DNA of 64,000 nucleotides. Source: Camellia lanceoleosa (lineage: Eukaryota > Streptophyta > Magnoliopsida > Ericales > Theaceae). Below the pieces are notes generated by a model. That model was not told the origin of the DNA and searched no databases. It was given only the letters and a program-made list of their open reading frames with translations. The first letter of the stretch is position 1, and the number at the start of each line of letters is the position of its first letter. Location of the stretch: assembly GCA_025200525.1 (NCBI GenBank), contig CM045758.1, positions 195,088,463 through 195,152,462 on the forward strand. The letters are read 5' to 3'. Made by a program: the position numbers and the translations under genes. Shown in pieces: positions 55,283 to 64,000 of the stretch.

Positions 55283-56599
55283 AGCCTCCCAGCTCTGTCC
55301 CTAGGGTTAGAAAAATTGGTTGAAGCATATCTCTCTCCATCTCTCTCAAATTCTCAAGTTTTGGTGCCATTTCTTCATCATCTTCAAGCTCTACCATCAA
55401 AACTCCATTCCAGTAGCTAGGAGAGCTTTCCAGCAGCTAAGAGGCTCCCATTCTTCAAGCAAAAGGCAACCAAGACTTGTCTTCAAGGGTAAGTCTCCAT
55501 TTCCCTCTTTTGTAGCATTTTCTTGCTTCATTTCTCAAGCCTATTTTCTTATTGTTTTGAGCTCCGACCTAAACTGAAACTAGATCTATTTTGAGCTATT
55601 CTCCATGTTTGTTCAAGGGCTCAACCCTGTTTGAGCCCTCTATGATGCACTTGCTTCAATATCATCTTGTATGTCAATATTTTGCATGCTATTTCTAGCC
55701 TATGAGTGATTTGTTTTAGAGCATAATGTAAACTATGAGTGGGCCTATTTTGAGCCCCTATTCAATATTTAAGAAGGGCTCAACCATTTTTGGCCTCTCT
55801 ATCATGCACTTGCTTCATAATCTCTCATATTTACCGTAAATTTGCATGATTTGTTTGACCTACATGTAGTCTGTTTTGGAGCATGTCATGAACTGTGAGT
55901 AAGCTTATTTTGTATCCCTCTACAACATTGTAGAAGGGATAAACCTTGTTGGGGGTCTCCATGTTGTGCTTGTCTTTATATCTCTCTTTGGCCCCCCATT
56001 TTTGCATGCCTTTTAGGCCTATCTAGCTTCTGTTTTCGGCCATGATCAGTACTGAAAATATCCATATTTTGGCCTTCTTGTCATATTTCATTAAGGGTCT
56101 TTGCTGGTTTGATAAATTTTTGGGGTACCTCATGTTATAGCCTTATGTATCCTAGTTCTTGCATGGCATTTTTAGCATGTTTTCATACTGATTTAGGGGA
56201 TGTCTTCTACTGTAAATGTTCATATTTTTAGTCCCTCTTCAGTGTTGTAGAAGGGTATTTTGCTGTTTGGGCATTGCATGTATCACTTGCTTCATAGCCT
56301 CCCTTGTGGAGCCATTTTTGTATGCCATTGTTGTCCTACCTATGCTTACTATTTCACCATGTTTTGTACTGTAAAAAATGCTATTTTGGGGCTGCCTTGC
56401 TACTGTTTTGCATTTCATGTACCAATTATGCATGTTTAGTATGGCTGTAGGCCATTTCGGGTGCTTAATATCGCATTTCGGGACCATTCCGTGCATTTGG
56501 TGTCATTTCCCCACCATTCGGGACTGTTTTGCATCATTTGTGAGTGCTGAAATTCCATTTGCATGTTTTCATATCATTTTCCATGTCATTTCATGTCTT

Positions 56600-57195
56600 A
56601 GGGCCATTGCCTCGGTTTGCGTGCCCGTGTGCACGCATTTCGAGGCACTTCATTTTTATCTATTGGCCTCTTGTGTGAGTGTGGCTGAGGCCCTCTCATG
56701 TTAGTGTAAGCCCAATTTGCATTGTGTATGCCATTTCATGCCTTTATGCCTTTATGCCATTGCCTCGGTTTACGTGCCCCGTATGCACGCATTTTGAGGC
56801 ATCTCATTTTTATCTATCGGTCTCTTACGTGAGTGTGGTTGAGGCTCACTCATGTTAGTATAAGTCCATTTTGCATTCTGTACGTCATTTTAGTCCTATT
56901 GCATCCCGTATGCCATTTTTTCAGTTTGCGTGCCCATGGGCACGCATTTCGAGACATCTCTTTTTTTAGTCTCATTGTATATCATATTTCAAGCCTTTTC
57001 ATGCCTTTATGCCATTGCCTCGGTTTGCGTGCCCGTATGCACGCATTTCGAGGTACTTTCTTTTATCCGACGGCCTCTTATGTGAGTGTGGCTGAGGTCC
57101 ACTCGTGTTAGTGTAAGTCCAATTTGCATTGCGTATGTCATTTTATGCCTTAGGATCACTTCCTCGATTTGCGTGCCCGTGTGCACGTATTTCGA
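56600..57195 (+). repeat. Array of ~90-170-bp units with a conserved palindrome
   Basis: Five units contain CTCGRTTTGCGTGCCC followed by GCACGCATTTCGAG. The inverted GCGTGC/GCACGC stems lie at 56619-56636, 56772-56790, 56928-56945, 57027-57044 and 57171-57188. The third, GCGTGCCCATGGGCACGC, is a perfect 18-bp palindrome. Three units also share GTGAGTGTGGYTGAGG and TGTTAGTGTAAGYCCA. It is non-coding and in the transcribed half of the LTR. Frames at 56378-57292 only reflect the repeat. Confidence 0.8.
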
Positions 57196-59053
57196 GACAT
57201 CTCATTCCATAGCATTGTGTATGTTAGGATTGCATATTAGCTGCATTTCATGCATATCATGCATATTGCATCGTGTTCGGGATAGGAGTTAGTCTGCACG
57301 GAACGAGGCGCTGCCTGCATTTCGGTGACTTAACGGGTCTCAATTCCCAAGTCGCCGATAATCGGATTACCCATGATGGAGTTTGGTTTGTTGTTGCATT
57401 CATCTGCATTCACCCCATATTGAGTTGTGCAATCCGACTCTCTACCATCATGCATCGATATATGTGATTGGTGGCACGAGGATCGAGGCATACATATATT
57501 TGTGAAATACATTGCTATGCCTCTCTCCTCTCTGCAAAGAAAATGAAGAATCAAGAACTTTCCTGAGTCTAGCACGATTTCGAGAAACATTGTAAACAGA
57601 GGCTAATTGGGGCATCCCAAAGGATTTCCGTAAGGCGTTCAACATGCATCATTTCATTATCCTGAAGGTAGTCAAGGCGATTTCTAGCTTGCACGCCAAT
57701 TTTACAGCTTTCTTATTTAATTTGATAATTAATTAGGAATTTGTATATTTATATTTCGGACTGTATTATTCTTTTATTCGGACTGTATTATTTATTCGGA
57801 CCCTCTGCGCGAGGGCATAATTGTAATAAGTGTGGGTGAGTGTGATGTATGTCTTCCAACCCCACGTCTTTCTTCCCTTTTATTTACCTGCTTATGATGG
57901 TTAGATATAGGGCATATTTCAATTAGCATACAGTATGACAGCATGTTTGCATCATTCATCTGTTTTGCACGCACCGGGCTCGGCGCATCATACAAACTGC
58001 ATTTGTATTTCAATTCCAAAGTTGAGTACGTGATAATTGTAGCATTTCATATGCCATGTTTAGAATAGCCGAGCCTACTACAGTTTGCATCTTTGCATGT
58101 GTCGCATTAGGCATTACAGTATACTTAGGATCATGCATGATTTCTAATCGGTTGTCTGTTTTGGCTTGAAGTACTCGGTGAGTTTTACGCTTTAGCATCC
58201 TTGCATGCGTGTGAGTGACTGCCATGATAGCATGCTTACCATGAGGCTAGATGCTTATGTGATATAACTGCCTTGAATGCCTGTGGGTGGAGGTTGAGTT
58301 ACTTGAATTGGAACAATTCATCAAATGCTTGTTTTAAGCCCACTAGATAGTGGCAAAATCACGTTTTTCTAAGCCCACCTGAGGGTGGCAAATCCGCATC
58401 TTAGCCTACCTGCGGGTAGCACCATCAAACCATTTTCAAACAAACAAACATGAAATGTTTTGTTCCAATTCAGGCGATTCAGTCTATACTTGTATGCTGT
58501 GCACATCACACAGTAACCTAGGCTAATAACCGGAATAAGAACTCACAATATTTTCAAAATCAGATATCATGGTTAGTAGAGGCCGGTCTTTGATTTGACG
58601 AAAGCAGGTGCTCACGGCGACCTTCCAATCGTCGCATCTAAGTTCCCGAGCCGAGGCAACTTTGGTGATGACGGACGTGGCCTTTGGCACCGAGTCGTGG
58701 TTTCCTAAATTTCCCATTTTAAAATATTTAGGTGGCGACTCTCAGATTCCGGGCGATCCATGTTTGGCACTTCTTTCAAAAAAAATCTGTTTTCTCAAAA
58801 CGATTTGCCGGATTTGGACTCTTTGGTTCAAGATTAAGAACCGTGACATTTGAGTCCTTCGAACTGTAGTGACCCAATATCGAACCAAAACGGGAGGGAC
58901 TCGCACTCCCTTTTCCCGGGATGCGTTCGGGGACGTCTACAGACGGGTTTAGGAATTATATATAATTTATATTAGGGCTAGGCTTAGGATAATTATATAA
59001 ACCCAATATTTGAGTTAGACAAATTTAAAAACACAAAACCTTTTATTAAATAG

Positions 59054-59482
59054 TGTCAGCCTGGTGAATGATGAACCCTACTCTATGCCATGGTCATAAG
59101 AGATTATGGGAGCCGAATATAAGTTATACTAAGGAAAACCAATTTGAACAGGCCAAAGGCAATTCGGCTCTATTATAAGCCAAGTATATACTGGCACACG
59201 GTCGAAAGGCCGAATAAGTAATCATTCGAAGGATTAAGAGTGGGCCTGACCCTAGGGCCCAAAGGCGAATATAAATAGAGCACTATCAACTACAGAGAGG
59301 TATGTGAGAATAGATTAAGTAAAAACTTGATATAGAAGTAAGCTGGAGAGCATATACTAACTTGTCCGTCAGAGTGCTAATTCTGACACCACCAATTGGA
59401 GTATTCATCCTTTTTATGTGGCAATCTGAGGATCAGGAACATCCTACAGGATCAAAGAGTATTTCCAAACCACATCTCCACA
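59054..59482 (+). repeat. 5' LTR of Gypsy-6 (about 429 bp)
   Basis: It starts TGTCAGCCTGGTG and ends CATCTCCACA just before ATTGGCGCTATCTG. TATAAATAG lies at 59270-59278. The end is well placed by the primer region; the start is the best TG and cannot be checked because the second LTR is outside the window. Confidence 0.65.
59270..59278 (+). promoter_or_regulatory. TATA box of the Gypsy-6 LTR
   Basis: TATAAATAG lies 217 bp into the LTR, in GGCGAATATAAATAGAGCAC. It would drive the genomic transcript from near 59300. Confidence 0.55.
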
Positions 59483-59483
59483 A

Positions 59484-59500
59484 TTGGCGCTATCTGTGGA
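59484..59500 (+). other. Primer-binding-site region of Gypsy-6
   Basis: TTGGCGCTATCTGTGG after the LTR resembles the TTGGCGCCGTCTGTGGG motif common to Tat-like elements. It corresponds to 11621-11639 of Gypsy-3. Confidence 0.65.
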
Positions 59501-59517
59501 AATACTCAAGCACATCC

Positions 59518-60440
59518 ATGGCGGGCATAACAGAAGATCCTCTAGTAGTCGCTGACGAAATTACGCCAAGAGACGACGTCACTCCGAGAAACATGCTTGG
59601 ACCGGAGAATATCACCGCACGACGGGCCTTGAACTTCGATTCAGTAGCCCAGGCCTCATCATCGACATTAGTGCATGAAACAATGCAGACGATAATGGAT
59701 CAAGCAAAGCAAAATGAATAGCGGCTGGAGAATATGATGGTTGAGAATGAACGCCTGCACCAGGATTTGGCCTTGGAGGTGGCAAAATCCCAACAGGTCG
59801 TGTGCCAAGACTGGGGTCGACCTTCAAGAAAGAAGGATAGTGATAGTGATTGTAATTCTGACTCACCGTCCCCGGAACTCAGAAAGAAAGGACGAGTTGA
59901 CGTATTCAGCTCATCTGAAGGAAGTCCGTATGTCTGGCACAAGCGGGAGAAGAGTGACAATTCGGATGAGGAAGATAAGTACAACCCTTTTGTATGACAA
60001 ATAACAAAGGCAGTGCTACCCAAGAAGTTCAAAGCACCACCGTTCACCCTGTACGACAGAAAATCATACCCCACCGATCATATTTGTCATTATAAACAAG
60101 TGATGACACTTCAATGAAGAAAGTCAAAGAATATTGCAAAGTGGAAGATGATGCCCTGCTGGTCAAAGTGAGCAGAAAGCTAATAAGATGACTCCGCTTG
60201 GAATCGTCTAGTCGATAAGCGTCGTGCTATCAAGGAGCCCCAAACTGCGAAATCGGGCCAAACGAGACAAAAGGCGTGACTCGTGCCGATAAAATGACCA
60301 ATGTTCACATCAAGCGAATGAACAATATCAATTGGATAGCAGGCGCACAAGGAGATAAGAAACACACGGAGTTAACAAAGCCGATCAGTAAGATTCTATC
60401 AAAAGTTCAACACCTTCTGTACTTTAAGTGACTGCCCAAG
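59518..60440 (+). pseudogene. Gypsy-6 gag (broken)
   Basis: It starts MAGITEDPLVVADEI at 59518. An in-frame TAG at 59719-59721 interrupts it, after which the same frame continues LENMMVENERLHQDLALEVA, a coiled-coil-like stretch, and an acidic Ser-rich region to 59997. The gag core is mostly missing: KKFKAPPFTLYDRKSYPTDH is followed within 40 residues by stops, and text to 60440 is scrambled. The normal W-F-x-x-L gag core is not found, which implies an internal deletion. Confidence 0.75.
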
Positions 60441-61163
60441 ATGATGGGAGCTCCCGATACTAGAAGACGAGATAAATGGTGTGAGTATCACAAAGACCAC
60501 GGTCATGACACCGACGGTTGTTATGCACTAAAGGATCATCTAGAAAAGTTTGTGCAAGACGGCCGGCTCACGCAACATATCCAAAAGAATAATTTATCAA
60601 ATACAGTAGCCTTACGGCCAGATTCGCCTCCACTTGGTGTAATTCATATGATATACAGCTTACTAACATCGTCCGAGGTGCATACAATTCAGTTGCAGTC
60701 TAGCCTACATAGGTCAATTACGCCAGCGAAGCGGCCCCATGAAACTGGGCGGATTAGTTTCGATGACACTGACTTAGTTGGAGTTACTCTCCCCCACATT
60801 GATCCCCTCGTCATCGAGCTATGCGTGAACAAATTTACCTTTGAACGTGTTCTCATTGATCAAGGAAGTACTTCAGAAGTAATGTATTACAAAACTTTTG
60901 TTAAACTCGACTTTACTGACTCGCATCTGTCTCCGGTCAATTATCTACTATTCGGCTTCAATGCTAACCCTGAGTATCCTTTGGAAAAAATCACACTACC
61001 AGTTCGAGCGGGCACTAGATCAGTAGATGTAGAATTTCTGGTTGTCAAACTTCCTTCGCCATACAATCTTATAATGGGAAGAACTTGGTTACATACCATG
61101 CAAGCCGTGCCGAGCGCCTATCATCAACTTTTTTGTTTCCCGACTGAGTACGGTATCGAATAA
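60441..61163 (+). pseudogene. Gypsy-6 gag end and aspartic protease
   Basis: This open piece of 240 residues begins after stops. Residues 14-28 (CEYHKDHGHDTDGCY) are the C-x2-H..H-x4-C zinc-binding end of Tat-type gag. The protease follows with LIDQGSTSEVMYYKTFVKL around residue 140 and VDVEFLVVKLPSPYNLIMGR then TWLH near residue 215. D-Q-G-S is usual for this lineage, so the active site looks intact. Confidence 0.88.
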
Positions 61164-61290
61164 ATTCGAGGTTCTCAAAAATCGGCACAGGCATGCTACC
61201 TTATTGCTGTAAAGAAACCAAAAGAGTTAGAAATAAATTCAATTGAGGTATCGGATCGGGAGAGCCTTGAGGATATTGGGAAGACCCTGA

Positions 61291-62657
61291 GTGAAAAAGG
61301 CAACCAAAGCCCTGGATCGGGTCGAAATTAACAGGAATTCTAATAAGTTCTTCATGATCGACGTTTCCCTAAACGAAGTTGAAAGGCAAGAGCTTGTATC
61401 CTTCTTACTCGGCAACCTCGACGTGTTTGCATGTTCACCATATGAGATGCCAGGGGTGGATCCATTTGTGGCCCAGCACTGCTTAAACGTTGATCTAAAA
61501 TGTAAGCCAATTATTCAGAAAAGTCGGCAGTCAGCCACGGAGCACACTTTGGCCATTATTAAAGAAGTTGACCGATTACTTGATACCAGGGCCATTTGTG
61601 AAGTAACCTATCTTACATGGCTATCCAATACGGTGGTTGTAAAGAAGAAGAATGGATCTTGGCGTGTTTGTGTGAATTTCACGGACTTGAACAAAGTTTG
61701 TCCCAATGACTGTTTTTCTCTTCCCAGAATAGACCAACTCGTAGATGCAACGACACATCACCAACGTATAAACTTCTTGGACACCTACAGAGGCTACCAT
61801 AAAATTGCCATGCATCCAGAGGACGAAGAAAAAACCGCATTCCTCAGTCCAAGAGGAACCTATTACTACAAGGTCATGTCTTTCGGGCTAAAGAATGCAG
61901 TGGTAACTACCAAAGACTAGTGACTGCCATGTTCAAGGAACAACTCGGCCATACCATGGAAGTATACATCGACGATATGGTTGTCAAATCCAAGGAAGAA
62001 CATATTCATCTAGCTAATTTAGCAGAGACATTCTGTATTCTTCGAAAGTATAAAATGAAACTAAATGCCTCGAAATACGCATTCGGCATCGGATCTGGCA
62101 AATTCCTTGGCTGCATCGTTAACCACTACGAAATCGAAGCCAACCTGAGACAAATCTCAGCAATTCTAGAACTTAGCTCTCCTCAGTCGGTCAAAGAGGT
62201 TCAGAAGCTTATAGGAATGGCTGCCACCCTCAACAGGTTTTTTAGCCGTTTCACCGATCGCTGCCGACAATTCTTTCACACATTTCGGCAAGGTAAAGCT
62301 TTTGAATGGACCCTCGAATTCCAGGCTGCTTTGGACGGCTTAAAGATTTATCTCCAATCAATACCACTCTTGGCAACACCTTCTGCAGGTGATCCGCTCA
62401 TTTTGTATTTGTTGGTATCTAATCGGGCGATCAGCATCGTGCTATTAAGGGAGGAACTTGGGGAACAACGACCAGTTTACTATGTGAGTAAAGCAATGGC
62501 TAATGCCAAAACACGTTATCTTCCATTGGAAAAGCTCATCCTCGCTCTTGTCATGGCTGCAAGAAAATTGATGCATTACTTTCAGGGGCATACTATTAGG
62601 GTACTAACGAACTACCCCTTCCCACAAGACTGTAGCGGAAACATCGGGCGCGTTTGA
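61291..62657 (+). pseudogene. Gypsy-6 reverse transcriptase and RNase H (frameshifted)
   Basis: 61291-61920 covers the linker (FACSPYEMPGVDP), then SNTVVVKKKNGSWRVCVNFT, LNKVCPNDCFSLPRIDQLVD and motif A NFLDTYRGYHKIAMHP. A small deletion at about 61900 (after FGLKNA) shifts the frame, and the next frame (61920-62657) begins MTAMFKEQLGHTMEVYIDDM, carrying the catalytic Y-I-D-D. RNase H follows: LILYLLVSNRAISIVLLREE, RPVYYVSKAMANAKTRYLPL and EKLILALVMAARKLMHYFQG. Catalytic RT residues are present, but the frame break prevents a full product. Confidence 0.9.
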
Positions 62658-63401
62658 AATGAGCTCGAACTCTACCAAGATGATATCCAATTTTTTCCCA
62701 GAACTTCCATCAAGGGACAAGTGCTCGCCGACTTTGTAATCGAATTCACGGGATCCCTCGCCGACTTTAAGTGTGATCAAGTACAACCTAAGCCCAACTA
62801 GAGAATATATGTTGGAGATATTTTGTAGATGTACTGTGACGGGTCATCTAACCAACGTGACAGTTGGGCAGGCATAGTAATCATGACCCCCGAAAGGAAA
62901 ATAATTGAGCAAGCTATCAAACTTGGCTTCGATGCATCAAACAATGAGGCAGAATACGAAACATTGTTAACCTGCCTACGAAATGCATTTCACTTAAGTG
63001 TGTAGCGTCTGCTTATTTTCTGTGACTCGAAACTAGTCATCAACCAGTTAAAGGGGAAATATGCAGCCAAAAATGACAGCATGGCAGCCTACATGAAAAC
63101 GATGAATTCTTTTCTCACAAAATTCGATCATCATGAGTTGAATCAAAAACCCCAAGATCAGAACACGGATGTGGATGCCTCGGTTTTCCTAGCCTCTACC
63201 ATCAACTCAGAAATTAAATGAACAATTGAAGTAGGATTCATCCCTGAGCTGAGCATTGCCTCTTCTAAATCAGTTCAGATCAACATCATTGAACCAGGCC
63301 CAAGTTGGATGGACCCTATCGCTGTATTCTTATCCTTTGAGCAGCTGCTGATGGATAAGAAAGAAGCACAAATTAAGTAAAACAAAGCCCTACGATCAGA
63401 A
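62658..63401 (+). pseudogene. Gypsy-6 linker and archaeal-type RNase H (broken)
   Basis: In pieces on the plus strand: FPRTSIKGQVLADFVIEFTG (about 62690-62755), then YCDGSSNQRDSWAGIVIMTP (62832 onward), ASNNEAEYETLLTCLR, and after a stop IFCDSKLVINQLKGKYAAKN. The D, E and D of the RNase H active site are visible. The final text WMDPIAVFLSFEQLL with KKEAQIK precedes integrase in this lineage. At least three in-frame stops are present. A second RNase H distinct from the RT-linked one is a known Tat trait. Confidence 0.85.
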
Positions 63402-64000
63402 TGACCCTCACACCGACATCGATTAATTACCGATTATGGCTAAACCGAGACCGACAGACTAATAACCAAGTAATCGAAATAATGAACGATCGATCAAATC
63501 AAACCCATTGATTGATCAGATTTGTTTAAATGCATTTTCTATCTGTTGATTGTTAATTGATCTGTTCATGTTTATATGTTTAAACTGTAAATTGAAGGCC
63601 TTATCGGCGGCCAAACCCGAAATCGATTAGTGTTTTGTGATCATCATAATTTATGTAATTTTATGGTGTAATTACCTGAAAATTAATTTAGTATGATTAA
63701 ATTAGATTAATAGCGATAAAACACAAGATATGGACTTATTTACCATAATGCCATCTAGTGGGGCCTTTGTTTATTATTATTGTAGAGCCTTATTGCACTC
63801 AATACAGAACATTCATCAGCCAAGTCCCTTGTTTTTGCCGTCCAAGAGGGAGAGAGTGAGAGAAGTGAGTGTTTCATCTTGAGTTCATAAGAGTTGGGTT
63901 GGAAATTAAAGGAATTGGAGAGAGTGTTCCAAGATTGAGCTCCTAGACCTTTAATTCAAGACTTGAGGTAGAGCCTTACCTTCTTGAACTTGCATTTGAC
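63402..64000 (+). mobile_element. Chromovirus-like LTR running off the window (Gypsy-7)
   Basis: It starts TGACCCTCACACCGACATCG. Its next blocks, GATTAATTACCGATT, GCATTTTCTATCTGTTG, AAATTGAAGGCCTTATCGGC and GGCC, TTTAGTATGATTAAA and GCCTTATTGCACTCA, match the minus-strand start of the Gypsy-1 LTR in the same order. A leader with GAGAGAGTGAGAGAA follows. Only the first ~600 bp are visible, so it may be a 5' LTR, a 3' LTR or a solo LTR. It interrupts Gypsy-6. Confidence 0.8.

Larger units (their letters stand above)
54240..58941 (+). mobile_element. LTR-C: solo LTR of the long Tat/Ogre-like family (4,702 bp)
   Basis: It starts TGTAGACACCCCATTTTTGA and ends GGGGACGTCTACA. A perfect 5-bp duplication GACGG lies at 54235-54239 and 58942-58946. 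It has no primer site, gag or pol and is the same size class as LTR-A and LTR-B, so it is a solo LTR. U3 runs to a TATAAAG at 55276; a TTAGGGTT leader follows, with a possible splice donor (CAAGGGTAAGTC, about 55484-55495). The downstream half has an array of hairpin-bearing units (56600-57190). The frames at 54172-54600 and 54344-55015 lie in U3 and show no protein family. Confidence 0.9.
59054..63401 (+). mobile_element. Gypsy-6: Tat-type Gypsy with two RNase H domains, interrupted at 63402
   Basis: The 5' LTR (59054-59482) is followed by a primer-site region and, on the plus strand, gag, protease, RT, RNase H and a second, archaeal-type RNase H. The sequence stops in the linker before integrase exactly where an LTR of another element begins (63402). 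Integrase and the 3' LTR may therefore continue right of the window. The extra RNase H between RT-RNase H and integrase is diagnostic of the Tat lineage. Several stops and at least two frameshifts make it inactive. Related to Gypsy-3 in protein style and primer region. Confidence 0.88.

Noticed and set aside
56600..57195. CRISPR-like regular repeats with palindromes
   Set aside because: Spacing is irregular, the spacers themselves are related, and the context is a plant LTR.
56378..57292. Cys-rich frames (108, 92, 68 residues) with similar C-termini
   Set aside because: Their similarity (VAEALSC / VAEVHSC ends) comes from the tandem array in LTR-C. They are not a small Cys-rich peptide family.
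1..64000. tRNA, rRNA, organelle or bacterial insertions
   Set aside because: No cloverleaf, rRNA core or plastid/mitochondrial gene text was recognised. Only tRNA-iMet primer complements in LTR elements were seen.

Overview
This is nuclear DNA from a flowering plant, probably a eudicot. The evidence is a dense stack of plant LTR retrotransposons (Ty3/Gypsy chromoviruses, Tat-type Gypsy with a second RNase H, Ty1/Copia), small hAT- and Tourist-type DNA transposons, a CACTA remnant, and one short intact gene whose product ends in a plant CEP peptide-hormone motif. I see no tRNA, rRNA, CRISPR or bacterial-style operon. Almost every longer reading frame is a broken retrotransposon fragment or a chance frame inside an LTR.

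Layout, left to right. 1-800: probable 3' internal end of a Tat-like element, ending in a purine tract. 801 to about 8995: its long LTR (LTR-A), split by a second solo LTR of the same family (LTR-B, 1742-5769, minus strand, duplication AATAT). 9027-12165: truncated minus-strand Tat-like Gypsy (Gypsy-3). 12166-17280: AT-rich DNA with a non-autonomous hAT (13578-14571) and the 3' part of a CACTA element, which contains a solo LTR (15833-16324) related to Gypsy-3. 17281-22859: the least transposon-dense stretch; it holds the CEP-like gene (20543-20836).

22860 to about 41029: an old plus-strand Copia of the Ale/Retrofit type (Copia-1). It is interrupted by a solo-LTR-like insert (26221-29464, which itself carries a hAT MITE with an 8-bp duplication) and by a complete 9.6-kb chromovirus (Gypsy-1, 29839-39476, minus strand, duplication TTTCT). 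Gypsy-1 carries a Tourist-like MITE in only one of its LTRs. About 41030-53354: a minus-strand Copia (Copia-2). Its polyprotein is split by a gag-only chromovirus derivative (Gypsy-2, 44182-49830, duplication TGTGA) and by a collapsed plus-strand Gypsy (Gypsy-4, 50741-52591, duplication ATCGA/ATTGA).

54240-58941: third solo LTR of the long Tat-like family (LTR-C, duplication GACGG). 59054-63401: plus-strand Tat element with gag, protease, RT, RNase H and an extra archaeal-type RNase H (Gypsy-6). It is cut by a chromovirus-like LTR at 63402 that runs off the window.

Boundaries given as exact rest on TG...CA ends plus matching duplications read from the sequence. Lineage names come from recognising protein motifs and were not checked by a search. 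The most notable points are the CEP-like gene, arrays of the palindrome CGCTCGAGCG in the LTRs of two chromoviruses, and a striking pattern in which paired LTRs differ almost only in patches rich in CAG, CTG and CTCGAG, which looks like a methylation-linked sequencing or polishing artefact.
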